A DNA stretch of 64,000 nucleotides, from contig NZ_CP029427.2 in NCBI RefSeq assembly GCF_002266465.3, positions 4,714,501 to 4,778,500 on the forward strand. The letters run 5' to 3'. Below, piece after piece: positions 16,253-26,989 of this stretch (position 1 is its first letter; each line of letters begins with the position of its first letter). Origin of the DNA: Bradyrhizobium symbiodeficiens. GTDB taxonomy: Bacteria; Pseudomonadota; Alphaproteobacteria; Rhizobiales; Xanthobacteraceae. The position numbers were made by a program, and so were the translations under genes. The notes under the pieces are model-generated. The model saw only the letters and a program-made list of their open reading frames with translations. It was not told where the DNA came from and did no database searches.

Positions 16253-17194
16253 ATGCTAGGTTATCTCATTCGTCGCGTTCTGGCCGCGGTGCCCGTGATG
16301 GGCGTCGTCGCGCTGTTCGTGTTTCTGCTGCTGCGGCTGACGCCGGGTGATCCCGCCGCGATCCTCGCCGGCGACAACGCCACCCCGGAGCGGCTGGAGC
16401 GCATCCGCACGTCGCTCGGCCTCAACGAGCCCCTGATCGTGCAGTTCATCACCTGGGTGAACAAGCTGCTGCACGGCGATCTCGGGACCTCGCTGATCTC
16501 CAACCTGCCCGTCATGAAGATGATCGGCCAGCGCGTCGAGCCCTCGATCTCGATCGCGCTGTCGACCATCATCCTCGCCGTCATCGTCGCCGTTCCCTTA
16601 GGCGTGATCGCGGCGTGGAAGCACGGCACCTGGATCGACCGTTTCGTGATGGGGCTGTCGGTGCTCGGCTTCTCGGTGCCCGTGTTCGTGGTCGGCTACA
16701 TCCTGATCCAGGTGTTCGCGATCGATCTGCGCTGGGTTCCGGTGCAGGGCTTCAAGAGCATCAGCGCCGGTTTCGGGCCGTTCTTCGAGCGCATCATCCT
16801 GCCGACCTGCGCGCTCTCCTTCATCTACGTCGCGCTGATCGCGCGCATGACGCGCGCGGCAATGCTGGACGTGCTCGGCGAGGATTACGTCCGCACCGCA
16901 CGCGCCAAAGGCATCAACGAGGTCGCCGTGATGATGCGGCATGCGCTGCGCAACGCGGCCGTGCCTGTCATTACCGTGATCGGCACCGGTTTTGCGCTCC
17001 TGATCTCGGGCGTCGTCGTTACGGAGAGCGTGTTCAACATTCCCGGCATCGGGCGTCTCACCGTGGATGCGGTGCTGGCGCGCGACTATCCGGTGATCCA
17101 GGCGATGATCCTGCTGACGTCGCTGATCTATGTCGTCGTCAATCTTCTCATCGACGTCGCCTACACCCTGCTTGATCCCCGGATCCGGTACTGA
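16253..17194 (+). CDS. dppB: Dipeptide-type ABC transporter permease (DppB family)
   Basis: A 313-residue permease with six membrane spans and the DppB N-terminus (RRVLAAVPVMGVV, LRLTPGDPA). The EAA loop that contacts the ATPase is at about 204-232 (EDYVRTARAKG followed by RHALRNAAVPV). It forms the membrane pore with the DppC partner encoded 21 bp downstream. Substrates are probably di- or oligopeptides or related amides, judged from the peptidase and amidase genes around it. The gene is preceded by a sigma-54-like promoter. Length and topology are normal for the family. Confidence 0.93.
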   Translation: MLGYLIRRVLAAVPVMGVVALFVFLLLRLTPGDPAAILAGDNATPERLERIRTSLGLNEPLIVQFITWVNKLLHGDLGTSLISNLPVMKMIGQRVEPSISIALSTIILAVIVAVPLGVIAAWKHGTWIDRFVMGLSVLGFSVPVFVVGYILIQVFAIDLRWVPVQGFKSISAGFGPFFERIILPTCALSFIYVALIARMTRAAMLDVLGEDYVRTARAKGINEVAVMMRHALRNAAVPVITVIGTGFALLISGVVVTESVFNIPGIGRLTVDAVLARDYPVIQAMILLTSLIYVVVNLLIDVAYTLLDPRIRY

Positions 17195-17215
17195 GGCAAG
17201 GATTTAAGGACAAAC

Positions 17216-18102
17216 ATGTCGGTCGATACCCTTCCCCAGTCGTCCATTCCGATCACGTCGCCGCTGCGGCCGCGCTTCGGATTCCTGACCTCGACGCCGA
17301 TCATCGCCATGGCGACGATCCTGCTCACGCTGATCGTGCTGATCTCGATCCTCGCGCCGCTGATCGCGCCGCATGATCCGATCCAGCTCGCGCCGTCGCA
17401 GCGATTGAAGCCGGCGTCCGCGCAGTTCCTGCTCGGCACCGATGCCTATGGCCGTGATCTGGCTTCGCGCGTCCTCTATGGCGGCCGCATCTCGCTTCTG
17501 ATCGGAATCGGCTCGGCGGTCCTCTCGATCGTCATCGGACTCGCGATCGGCCTCGTCTCCGGCTTCTTCAAGCTGGTCGACGCGGTGCTGATGCGGGTCA
17601 TGGACGGCTTGATGGCGATGCCGAGCATCCTGCTCGCGATCGCCGTGGTCTCACTGTCAGGCGCCAGCATCTGGACGGTGCTGATCGCGATCACCATCCC
17701 GGAGATTCCGCGCGTGGCGCGCCTGGTGCGCTCGGTGGTGCTGTCGGCGCGCGAGGAGCCTTATGTGGAAGCGGCGATCTCGGTCGGCTCGTCCTTGCCG
17801 AAGATCATGTGGCGGCACCTGATGCCGAACACCATCGCGCCGCTGATCGTCCAGGGCACCTATGTCTGCGCGAGCGCCATCCTCACCGAGGCGATCCTCT
17901 CCTTCCTCGGCGCCGGCATCTCGCCGGAAACGCCGACCTGGGGCAACATCATGGCCGAGGGCCGCCAGTACTTCCAGATCAAGCCGTCGCTGATCTTCTG
18001 GCCGGGCCTTCTGCTCTCGATCGCCATCCTCAGTATCAACCTGATCGGCGATGCCGCCCGCGACGCCCTCGATCCGCGCATGAAGCAGCGGGAAGGCAAG
18101 TT

Positions 18103-18106
<4 letters not shown>
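17216..18106 (+). CDS. dppC: Dipeptide-type ABC transporter permease (DppC family)
   Basis: A 296-residue second permease with a cytoplasmic N-terminal tail, six predicted membrane spans, the family motif LLGTDAYGRDLASRVLYGGR near 72-91 and an EAA loop (EEPYVEAAISVG followed by RHLMPNTIAPLIV) at about 182-211. It pairs with DppB. The stop overlaps the start of the ATPase gene (ATGA), so the two are translationally coupled. Residues 1-30 are not conserved in the family. Confidence 0.93.
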
Positions 18107-19767
<1,661 letters not shown>

Positions 19768-19777
19768 ATCTCTCAGT

Positions 19778-19906
19778 CGTCATTCCGGGGCATCGCGAAG
19801 CGATGAGCCCGGAATGCACCGAACTACAGAGTTTGCTGCACCATGGATTCTCGGGTACGCAATTGCGCACCCTAGCTCGCGCCAACTGGCGCACCCCGGA
19901 ATGACG
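19778..19906. repeat. Palindromic intergenic repeat, CGTCATTCCGGGG family
   Basis: The element starts CGTCATTCCGGGG and ends CCCCGGAATGACG, two exact reverse complements, with an internal hairpin CATCGCGAAGCGATG. It lies 10 bp after the ATPase stop. Similar ends recur at 26871, 34944, 41028, 47549 and 61616. Confidence 0.85.
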
Positions 19907-20022
19907 GCGGAGCAGCATTCCTAAAACGTCTTGACCCTATGCGCGGCGCGAGTGCGTCCCGCCTTGCTCTCTCCGCAAGGCCAAGGCTAACGTCCCCCTC
20001 TTTGCTCACCGGACCAGAATTG

Positions 20023-21528
20023 ATGACACGCATCGCCGTCGGCGGCTTCCTGCACGAGACCAACACCTTCGCTCCCACCAAGGCGACCTTCGCCGACTTC
20101 CAGCATGGCGGCGGCTGGCCGGCGATGACTGAAGGCGCCGACGTCCTGAAGGTGATGCGCCGCATCAATGTCGGCCTTGCCGGCTTCGTCGACGGCGCAG
20201 AGGCCAATGGCTGGGAACTCGTTCCGACGATCGCCTGCGGTGCAAGCCCGTCGGCGCACGTCACCCGGGATGCCTTCGAGCGCATCGTCAAGTTGATGGT
20301 CGATGGCATCGCGGCCGCCGGCCCGCTCGATGCGGTCTATCTCGATCTGCACGGCGCCATGGTGACCGAGCATCTCGACGACGGCGAAGGCGAGATCCTG
20401 GCGCGCGTGCGCCGCGTCATCGGCAAGGACGTTCCGCTGGTCACCAGCCTCGACCTGCACGCCAACGTCACGCCCGAGATGATGGAACACGCCGACGCGC
20501 TGATCGCCTACCGCACCTATCCGCATGTCGACATGGCGGAGACCGGCCGTGCCTCGGCGCGGCATCTCGCTTTGCTGCTGAACACGAAGCAGCGCTTTGC
20601 AAAAGCGTTCCGTCAATTGCCGTTCCTGATCCCGATCAGCTGGCAATGCACCAACGACCAGCCGACCAAAGGCATCTACGAAAAGCTCGCCGCCTTGGAG
20701 ACCGACGCAGTTCCGACGCTGTCTTTCGCACCGGGCTTTCCCGCCGCCGATTTCCGCGACTGCGGCCCGAGCGTGTTCGCCTACGGCAAGACGCAAGAGG
20801 ACGCCGATCGCGCGGCGGATGCGATCGTCAAGCTGATCGAAAGCCACGAGGACGATTTCGACGGCAAGATCTGGTCGCCCGACGACGGCGTGCGGCACGC
20901 CATGGAACTTGCGAAGGGCGCGAGCAAGCCGATCATCATCGCCGACACCCAGGACAATCCCGGCGCCGGCGGCGATTCCGACACCACAGGCATGCTGCGC
21001 GCGCTGGTCCGCAACAGAGCGAGTGCGGCGACCGGCGCGATCTACGATCCGGTCTCGGCCAAGGCCGCGCATGACGCCGGCGTCGGTGCCACCGTGACGC
21101 TGTCGCTCGGCGGCAAGTCCGGCATTCCCGGCGACGAACCCTATACCGAGACCTTCGTGGTCGAAAACCTCTCCGACGGCCGCTTCATCGCGCCCGGCCC
21201 GTACTATGGCGGCCGCGAGATGGAGATGGGCCCCTCAGCTTGCTTGCGCATCGGCGACGTCCGCGTCGTCGTCTCCTCGCACAAGGCGCAACTCGCCGAC
21301 CAGGCGATGTACCGCTATGTCGGCATCGAGCCGACCGAGCAGAAGATTTTGGTCAACAAGAGCTCTGTGCATTTCCGCGCCGATTTCGAGCCGATCGCGG
21401 AGGAGCTGATGATCTGCGCCGCCCCCGGCGCGATGCCGGCCGACACCGCCACCCTGCCCTGGACGCGCCTGCGGCCAGGCATCCGCATCAAGCCGAACGG
21501 CTCCGTTTTCACGCCTCCCTCACGCTAA
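20023..21528 (+). CDS. M81 family metallopeptidase, MlrC-like
   Basis: A 501-residue member of the MlrC (microcystinase C) family, zinc enzymes that cleave linear peptides left by other hydrolases. The N-terminal domain has FLHETNTFAPT near 8, DLHGAMV at about 108-114 and DLHANVT at about 144-150, followed by AYRTYPHVDMAETG, which together supply the metal-binding Asp and His residues. A C-terminal domain contains DNPGAGGDSDTTGML. The ATG at 20023 was preferred because the in-frame extension to 19939 runs through repeat-adjacent sequence. It is followed after 14 bp by an M20 amidohydrolase, with which it probably forms an operon. Its natural substrate is unknown. Confidence 0.88.
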   Translation: MTRIAVGGFLHETNTFAPTKATFADFQHGGGWPAMTEGADVLKVMRRINVGLAGFVDGAEANGWELVPTIACGASPSAHVTRDAFERIVKLMVDGIAAAGPLDAVYLDLHGAMVTEHLDDGEGEILARVRRVIGKDVPLVTSLDLHANVTPEMMEHADALIAYRTYPHVDMAETGRASARHLALLLNTKQRFAKAFRQLPFLIPISWQCTNDQPTKGIYEKLAALETDAVPTLSFAPGFPAADFRDCGPSVFAYGKTQEDADRAADAIVKLIESHEDDFDGKIWSPDDGVRHAMELAKGASKPIIIADTQDNPGAGGDSDTTGMLRALVRNRASAATGAIYDPVSAKAAHDAGVGATVTLSLGGKSGIPGDEPYTETFVVENLSDGRFIAPGPYYGGREMEMGPSACLRIGDVRVVVSSHKAQLADQAMYRYVGIEPTEQKILVNKSSVHFRADFEPIAEELMICAAPGAMPADTATLPWTRLRPGIRIKPNGSVFTPPSR

Positions 21529-21542
21529 CCGGACAGAGACAC

Positions 21543-22715
21543 ATGCCCACGATCGACCGCATCGACGGTTACGCCGACGAGCTCACCGCCATCCGCCGCG
21601 ACCTGCACGCCCATCCCGAAATCGGCTTCGAGGAAGTGCGCACCTCCGGCATCGTCGCCGACAAGCTGAAGAGCTGGGGCATCGAGGTGCATCGCGGCCT
21701 CGGCGGCACCGGCGTGATCGGCGTCATCAAGGGCAAGGGTTCGGGCAGCAAGCGCATCGGGCTGCGCGCCGACATGGACGCACTGCCGATGGAGGAGAAC
21801 ACCAATCTGAAGTGGAGCTCGAAAATCCCCGGCCGCTTCCACGGCTGCGGCCATGACGGCCACACCACCATGCTGCTCGGCACCGCGCGCTACCTCGCCG
21901 AGACCAAGAACTTCGACGGCACCGTACATTTGATTTTCCAGCCGGCCGAGGAAGGTCTCGGCGGCGCCCGCGCGATGATCAAGGACGGCCTGTTCGAGAA
22001 GTTCCCCTGCGACGAGCTGTACGGCCTGCACAACGCGCCCGACCTCAACCACGGCGAGATCGCGATCCTGCCCGGCCCGGCGATGGCCAGCGCCGACTTC
22101 TTCGACCTGCGCATCACCGGCTACGGCGCGCATGGCGCGATGCCGGAGCGCTCCAAGGACGCGGTGATCATCGCGACCACGCTGGCGCAGGCGATCCAGA
22201 CCATCGTCAGCCGCAACGTCGAGCCGCTCCAGGCCGCCGTCATCTCGATCACGCAGATCCATGCCGGCTCGGCCTACAACGTCATCCCCGGCGACGCGCA
22301 TCTTTGCGGCACCATCCGCACCTTCTCGAAAGAAGTCCGCACTCTGATAGCGGAACGCATCCGTACGATCTGCGCCGGCATCGCGAGTGCCTACGAATGC
22401 GTGATCGACGTCGACATCCGCGACACCTTCGACGTGCTGATCAACCAGGTTGAGCAGTCCAAGGTGGTCGAGGAAGTCGCGCGCACTATCGTCGACCCCG
22501 CCAACGTCATCACCCGCGCCCAGCCCAAGATGGGCAGCGAGGATTTCGCCGACATGCTGCAGACCATTCCCGGCGCCTATTTCTGGGTCGGCCATGACGG
22601 CTCGGTGCCGGTGCACAATCCCGGCTTCGTGCTCGACGACAAGATCCTGCCGATCGGCGCCAGCATGTTCGCCCGCATCATCGAGACCCGCATGCCGGTT
22701 GGCGCTCATGCCTAA
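21543..22715 (+). CDS. M20D amidohydrolase (hippurate hydrolase-like)
   Basis: A 390-residue amidohydrolase. It carries DLHAHPEIGFEE near 20, RADMDALPMEE with Asp77, HGCGHDGH with Cys102 as a metal ligand, the catalytic pair Glu136-Glu137 in QPAEEGLGG, and the dimerisation-domain motif VIPGDAHLCGTIRTF. This is the hippurate/N-acyl-amino-acid hydrolase branch, which releases a free amino acid, glycine in the case of hippurate. That fits the glycine riboswitch upstream in the same region. Its 3' end overlaps the amidase gene by 8 bp. Confidence 0.92.
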   Translation: MPTIDRIDGYADELTAIRRDLHAHPEIGFEEVRTSGIVADKLKSWGIEVHRGLGGTGVIGVIKGKGSGSKRIGLRADMDALPMEENTNLKWSSKIPGRFHGCGHDGHTTMLLGTARYLAETKNFDGTVHLIFQPAEEGLGGARAMIKDGLFEKFPCDELYGLHNAPDLNHGEIAILPGPAMASADFFDLRITGYGAHGAMPERSKDAVIIATTLAQAIQTIVSRNVEPLQAAVISITQIHAGSAYNVIPGDAHLCGTIRTFSKEVRTLIAERIRTICAGIASAYECVIDVDIRDTFDVLINQVEQSKVVEEVARTIVDPANVITRAQPKMGSEDFADMLQTIPGAYFWVGHDGSVPVHNPGFVLDDKILPIGASMFARIIETRMPVGAHA

Positions 22716-24129
22716 GAAGAGCGTTGAAGAGGCGGTCACCTCGCTGCACGATCTGTCCGCGGTCGATCTGATCGCGGGCTATCGCGCCAAGCAATTCTCG
22801 CCCAGCGAGGTGCTTGAGGATTTGCTCGCGCACGTCGCTGCGTGGGAACCGCATCTGAAGGCGCTCTATGCGTTCGATCCCGACGGCGCGCGCGAGGCCG
22901 CCAAGGCCTCGACCGCGCGCTGGACCGGCGGCGAGCCGTCCGGTGCGCTCGACGGCGTACCCGTGACGGTGAAGGACAACATCGCGACCAAGGGCGTGCC
23001 GGTGCCGCTGGGCGCCGCCAGCGTCAAGCTCGTCCCGGCCGAGAAGGACGCCCCGCCCGCCGCGCGCCTGCGCGAGGCAGGCAGCATCATCTTCGCCAAG
23101 ACCACCATGCCCGATTACGGCATGCTGTCCTCCGGGCTCTCCTCTTTCCACGCACTCGCGCGCAACCCCTGGGACCTCTCCAAGAATCCCGGCGGGTCAA
23201 GTGCGGGCGCCGGCGCCGCGGCGGCGGCCGGCTATGGCCCGCTGCATCTCGGCACCGACATCGGCGGCTCGGTCCGCCTGCCCGCGGGCTGGTGCGGCCT
23301 CGTCGGATTGAAGCCGAGCTTCGGCCGCGTGCCGATCGATCCGACCTATGTCGGCCGCGTCGCCGGCCCCATGACCCGCACGGTCGACGATTGCGCACTG
23401 ATGATGAGCGTGATCGCAAAGCCCGACCGGCGCGACGGCATGAGCCTGCCGGCCGAGCCGCTGAACTGGAAGGGCCTGGAGAAATCACCGCGCAAGCTAC
23501 GCATCGGATTGATGCTCGATGCCGGCGTCGGCCTGCCCGCGGAAAGGTCCGTTCGTGAGGTTGCGGTGAAAGCTGCAAAGGCATTCGAATCTGCTGGCGC
23601 CGTCGTCACGGAGATCGACGGCATCCTGACGCGCGAGATGCTCGACGGCCTCGACAATTTTTGGCGGGCCCGCATGTGGGACGATCTGTCGAAGCTGACG
23701 CCGGCCGAACAGGCCAAGGTGCTGCCCTATATCTTCGAGTGGGGCGCATCCGGCGCGAAGCTGTCGGGCGTCGATGTCATCCGCGGCTTCAACCAGACCA
23801 TGGCGATCCGCGCGGCGGCGTCAAAGCTGTTCTGCGAACTCGATTACGTGATCTCGCCGACCGCGCCGAACGTGAACTATTCGGCGGAATGGGCCTCGCC
23901 CACCAACGATCCGATGAGGCCGTTCGAACACATCTGCTATACCGTGCCGTGGAATATGTCGGAGAACCCAGCCGTCTCGCTCAACGGCGGCTTCGACGCC
24001 GAGGGCTTCCCGATCGGCGTGCAGATCGTCGGCCGCCGCTTCGACGATATCGGCGTGCTCGGCATGGCCAAGGCGTTTGAGGGCCTGCGCGGAGCGCAGA
24101 GGCCCTGGCCCAAGCCGCCGGCGAAGTAA
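22708..24129 (+). CDS. Amidase signature family hydrolase
   Basis: A 473-residue amidase. The Ser-cisSer-Lys triad is visible: Lys89 in VTVKDN, Ser164-Ser165 in the GGSSAG loop, and the nucleophile Ser188 in GTDIGGSVR. Amidases of this type hydrolyse carboxamides to acids and ammonia. The ATG at 22708 overlaps the end of the M20 amidohydrolase gene by 8 bp, indicating translational coupling. Together with the M81 and M20 proteins it looks like a route for degrading imported amides or peptides to amino acids and ammonium. Substrate specificity is not readable. Confidence 0.92.
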   Translation: MPKKSVEEAVTSLHDLSAVDLIAGYRAKQFSPSEVLEDLLAHVAAWEPHLKALYAFDPDGAREAAKASTARWTGGEPSGALDGVPVTVKDNIATKGVPVPLGAASVKLVPAEKDAPPAARLREAGSIIFAKTTMPDYGMLSSGLSSFHALARNPWDLSKNPGGSSAGAGAAAAAGYGPLHLGTDIGGSVRLPAGWCGLVGLKPSFGRVPIDPTYVGRVAGPMTRTVDDCALMMSVIAKPDRRDGMSLPAEPLNWKGLEKSPRKLRIGLMLDAGVGLPAERSVREVAVKAAKAFESAGAVVTEIDGILTREMLDGLDNFWRARMWDDLSKLTPAEQAKVLPYIFEWGASGAKLSGVDVIRGFNQTMAIRAAASKLFCELDYVISPTAPNVNYSAEWASPTNDPMRPFEHICYTVPWNMSENPAVSLNGGFDAEGFPIGVQIVGRRFDDIGVLGMAKAFEGLRGAQRPWPKPPAK

Positions 24130-24136
24130 GCATTCT

Positions 24137-24170
24137 GTCATGGCCGGGCTTGTCCCGGCCACCCACGGTC
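24137..24170. repeat. Half palindromic repeat, GTCATGGCCGGG family
   Basis: GTCATGGCCGGGCTTGTCCC forms a hairpin with 7-bp arms (GGCCGGG/CCCGGCC, 24142-24160). It is a single half of the element seen complete at 33461-33551, and lies just after the amidase stop. Confidence 0.75.
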
Positions 24171-24270
24171 TCGTACCGGCCGCCACATGCCCAGTCCGCG
24201 CAAGACGGACGGTGACGACCATGCATGACGTCACTTCGAGACAGAATTCAAGGCAAGGAAGGAAACCACC

Positions 24271-25161
24271 ATGGCGTATGAGACGATCAAATACGAGGTC
24301 GCCGAGCAGATCCTCACCATCACCCTCAACCGGCCCGACAAGCTCAACGCCTTCAACGCGCAGATGCAGGCAGAGCTGATCGACGCGTTCGAGGCCGCCG
24401 ACAAGGACGACAACGTCCGCGCCATCATCGTGACAGGCGCCGGCCGCGGTTTTTGCGCGGGCGCCGATCTATCGTCAGGTGCTGATACCTTCGATCGCGA
24501 CGCTCGGCGCGGACCGGTGAAGCGCTTCGCCGACGGCAAGGTGGACTACAGCGATCCGCAGGTGCGCGACGGTGGCGGCCAGGTGACCTTGCGCATCTTC
24601 AAATGCCTCAAGCCCGTGATCGCCGCGGTGAATGGCCCGGCCGTCGGCATCGGCGTCACCATGCAGCTCGCCATGGACATTCGCATCGCCTCTGATGCCG
24701 CACGCTTCGGTTTCGTGTTCTCCCAGCGCGGCATCGTGCCGGAGGCGGCATCGAGCTGGTTCCTGCCGCGCATCGTCGGCATCTCGCAGGCGCTGGAATG
24801 GTGCTATTCGGGCCGTGTCTTCCCAGCCCAGGAAGCCCTCGCCGGCCGCCTCGTCAGCAAGGTCGTCGCTCCCGATGATCTGCTGCCGACCGCCCGCGCG
24901 CTCGCCAAGGAATTCGCGGCCAAGACCGCACCTGTGTCGGTCGCGCTGATCCGCCAGATGATGTGGCGAATGATGGGCGCCGACGATCCCATGGAAGCCC
25001 ACAAGGTCGACAGCCGCGGCATCTACGCCCGCGGCCGCTCCGGGGACGTCAAGGAAGGCGTGGTGTCGTTCCTGGAGAAGCGACCGGCGCAATTCAAGGA
25101 CAAGGTGTCCAGCGACATGCCGGACTATTTCCCGTGGTGGAGCGAGCGGGAATACAAGTGA
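24271..25161 (+). CDS. Enoyl-CoA hydratase/isomerase family protein
   Basis: A 296-residue crotonase-fold protein. The oxyanion-hole segments are GAGRGFCAGADLS near 57-69 and NGPAVGIGVT near 121, with a glutamate in RGIVPEAASSW positioned like a catalytic acid. It is slightly longer than typical hydratases (about 260) because of a loop after the first oxyanion segment. It hydrates or isomerises enoyl-CoA thioesters, for example in fatty acid, amino acid or aromatic catabolism. The gene is downstream of the amidase on the same strand with a 141-bp gap containing a repeat, so operon membership is uncertain. Confidence 0.87.
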   Translation: MAYETIKYEVAEQILTITLNRPDKLNAFNAQMQAELIDAFEAADKDDNVRAIIVTGAGRGFCAGADLSSGADTFDRDARRGPVKRFADGKVDYSDPQVRDGGGQVTLRIFKCLKPVIAAVNGPAVGIGVTMQLAMDIRIASDAARFGFVFSQRGIVPEAASSWFLPRIVGISQALEWCYSGRVFPAQEALAGRLVSKVVAPDDLLPTARALAKEFAAKTAPVSVALIRQMMWRMMGADDPMEAHKVDSRGIYARGRSGDVKEGVVSFLEKRPAQFKDKVSSDMPDYFPWWSEREYK

Positions 25162-25168
25162 TCCTCTC

Positions 25169-25258
25169 GTAGGGTGGGCAAAGCGAAGCGTGCCCACGCA
25201 CTTTTCGCGATCGAGAGACATGGTGGGCACGGCGCAAGAGCGCCTTTGCCCACCCTAC
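25169..25258. repeat. 90-bp element with perfect 15-bp terminal inverted repeats
   Basis: The element begins GTAGGGTGGGCAAAG and ends CTTTGCCCACCCTAC, exact reverse complements. A second internal pairing (GTGCCCAC and GTGGGCAC) continues the cruciform. It lies between the convergent enoyl-CoA hydratase and quinone oxidoreductase genes and differs in sequence from the CATTCCGGGG family. Confidence 0.88.
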
Positions 25259-25265
25259 GGCACCG

Positions 25266-26243
25266 TCACTCCATCACCAGCGCCACGCGACCGATCGCCT
25301 TGCGGTCGAGCAACAACCGCATCGCCTTCGCATAATCTTCCAGCGGCAGACGGTGCGAGACGTTGGGGCGCAGCTTGCCCTCCTCCGCCCATTGCAGCAG
25401 CGCCTTGAGGCGCACCTGCCCGAGCGCCGGATTTTTCCGCACGGCCTCGCCCGCGCGCACGCCGAGGACGCTGGCACCCTTGATCAGCAGCAGGTTGGTC
25501 TTGGCCGAGCCGATGCCGCCGGTGAAGCCGATCACCAAGAGCCGCGCACCCCAGGCGATGCTGCGCATCGAGTCTTCGAAGACCTGGCCGCCGACGGGAT
25601 CGAACACGACGTCCGCGCCGCGATCATCGGTGATGCGCTTGACGGCATCGCGAAACGGCTCGCAGTCATAGCGGATGAGGTGATCGGCACCTCGCGCCCT
25701 GGCGATGGCGAGCTTCTCGTCGCTGGACGCGGTCGCGATCACGGTCGCGCCCAGCATCTTGCCGATCTCGACGGCGGCAAGGCCGACACCGCCACCGGCG
25801 CCATGGACCAGCAGCACCTCTCCCGGCTCGATCCGGCCGCGATCGATCAGCGCATGATAGGCGGTGCCATGGCCGGCGAGATAGGTCGCAGCTTCCGCGT
25901 AGTCGAATGTCGATGGCATCGGCGTGAGCTGCGACGGCGTGACCACGGCCTCGTCAGTGAACGCGCCGTGCCGCATCTTGACGATGACCTTGTCTCCGAC
26001 GGCTACACCTCTCGCCTCGGCGCCGATTTCGGTGACGTCACCGGCGGCTTCCATGCCGGGCGTGAACGGCAGCTCGGGCTTGAGCTGATATTGGCCGGCG
26101 GCCATCAGCACGTCGGGAAAGTTCAGCCCGGCGGCACGGATCGCGACCCGCACCTCGCCCGGCCTCAGGGCGCGCGACGGAAACTCTTCCAGCCGCAAGG
26201 TTTCGGGCGCGCCGAGCGCGCGACAGACGACGGCGCGCACCAT
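25266..26243 (-). CDS. NADPH:quinone oxidoreductase family protein (zinc-less MDR)
   Basis: A 325-residue medium-chain reductase. The N-terminal GroES-like domain (RAAGLNFPDVLMAAG) lacks the zinc ligands of alcohol dehydrogenases. The cofactor-binding domain has HGAGGGVGLAAVEIGK at about 146-161, with features of NADPH use. It reduces quinones or activated double bonds. Its start (ATG at 26243) overlaps the stop of the upstream HCCA isomerase gene by one base, showing translational coupling. The gene ends next to the 90-bp inverted-repeat element. Confidence 0.9.
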   Translation of the reverse strand: MVRAVVCRALGAPETLRLEEFPSRALRPGEVRVAIRAAGLNFPDVLMAAGQYQLKPELPFTPGMEAAGDVTEIGAEARGVAVGDKVIVKMRHGAFTDEAVVTPSQLTPMPSTFDYAEAATYLAGHGTAYHALIDRGRIEPGEVLLVHGAGGGVGLAAVEIGKMLGATVIATASSDEKLAIARARGADHLIRYDCEPFRDAVKRITDDRGADVVFDPVGGQVFEDSMRSIAWGARLLVIGFTGGIGSAKTNLLLIKGASVLGVRAGEAVRKNPALGQVRLKALLQWAEEGKLRPNVSHRLPLEDYAKAMRLLLDRKAIGRVALVME

Positions 26244-26851
26244 CAGGCCGCGCTCGCCTTGCTGCGCAACAGCGCATCCCGGATCAGCGGCAGCCGGTCA
26301 TTGCCGAAATACATGTCGGTCTTGTTGACGAAGATCGTCGGCGAGCCGAAGCCGCCGCGGGCGACGACCTCTTCCGTATTCGCCTTGAGCTGATCCTTGA
26401 TCGCTTGCGCCGAGATGCCGGCGAAGAATCCCTTCTCGTCGATGCCGACCCGCTTGCAGATCTCCGCGAGCACCGCGTCCTGCGAGATGTCCTTGTCCTC
26501 GCCCCAATAGGCCTCGAACACGGCCGTCGCGAACGGCACCATGTCCTTTCCGAGCCAGATGCAGCCGCGCATCGCCTTGACGCTGTTGACGGGAAACACG
26601 GTCGGCGGCATCTTGATCGCAAGGCCGGCCGAGCGCGCCCAGTCGGCGAGGTCCTTCTTCATGTAGCGCGCCTTCAGCGGCACCGGCGTCTCGCGCTGCG
26701 CATAGACGCTCGGATTGACCGTGTTGAAGATGCCGCCGACCAGGATCGGCCGCCAGCCGATCTCGACGCCCAATTCCCTGGCGAGCGGCTGGATGTTGTG
26801 GAAGGCGAGATAGGTCCAGGGGCTGGAGCAGTCGAAGAAGAATTCGATCAT
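26243..26851 (-). CDS. 2-hydroxychromene-2-carboxylate isomerase family protein (DsbA-like fold)
   Basis: A 202-residue kappa-class GST/DsbA-fold protein. The active-site segment FFDCSSPWTYLAFHN at residues 5-19 carries the serine that binds the glutathione thiol, and WRPILVGGIFN follows, both diagnostic for HCCA isomerase. The reference reaction is in naphthalene degradation, but most homologues handle other glutathione-dependent isomerisations. It is coupled to a quinone oxidoreductase, and a GST gene lies upstream on the same strand, so a small detoxification or aromatic-compound unit is likely. RBS AAAGGAAA precedes the ATG. Confidence 0.9.
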   Translation of the reverse strand: MIEFFFDCSSPWTYLAFHNIQPLARELGVEIGWRPILVGGIFNTVNPSVYAQRETPVPLKARYMKKDLADWARSAGLAIKMPPTVFPVNSVKAMRGCIWLGKDMVPFATAVFEAYWGEDKDISQDAVLAEICKRVGIDEKGFFAGISAQAIKDQLKANTEEVVARGGFGSPTIFVNKTDMYFGNDRLPLIRDALLRSKASAA

Positions 26852-26870
26852 GGCGTTTCCTTTGTGCTCT

Positions 26871-26980
26871 CGTCATTCCGGGGCGCGCCCTCTTGGGCGC
26901 GAGCCCGGAATCCATTTCGCAGCATTCGCTGAAGCTCGATGGATTCCGGGCTCGCGACGTCGTCGCGCCCCGGAATGACG
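26871..26980. repeat. Palindromic intergenic repeat, CGTCATTCCGGGG family
   Basis: A 110-bp element with exact 13-bp terminal inverted repeats (CGTCATTCCGGGG and CCCCGGAATGACG). Inside are two hairpins (GGGCGCG/CGCGAGCCC type and GCGACGTCGTCGC) separated by GGAATCCAT and ATGGATTCC, themselves complementary. This is the best-preserved copy in the window. Confidence 0.92.
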
Positions 26981-26989
26981 GCGTGGCCG

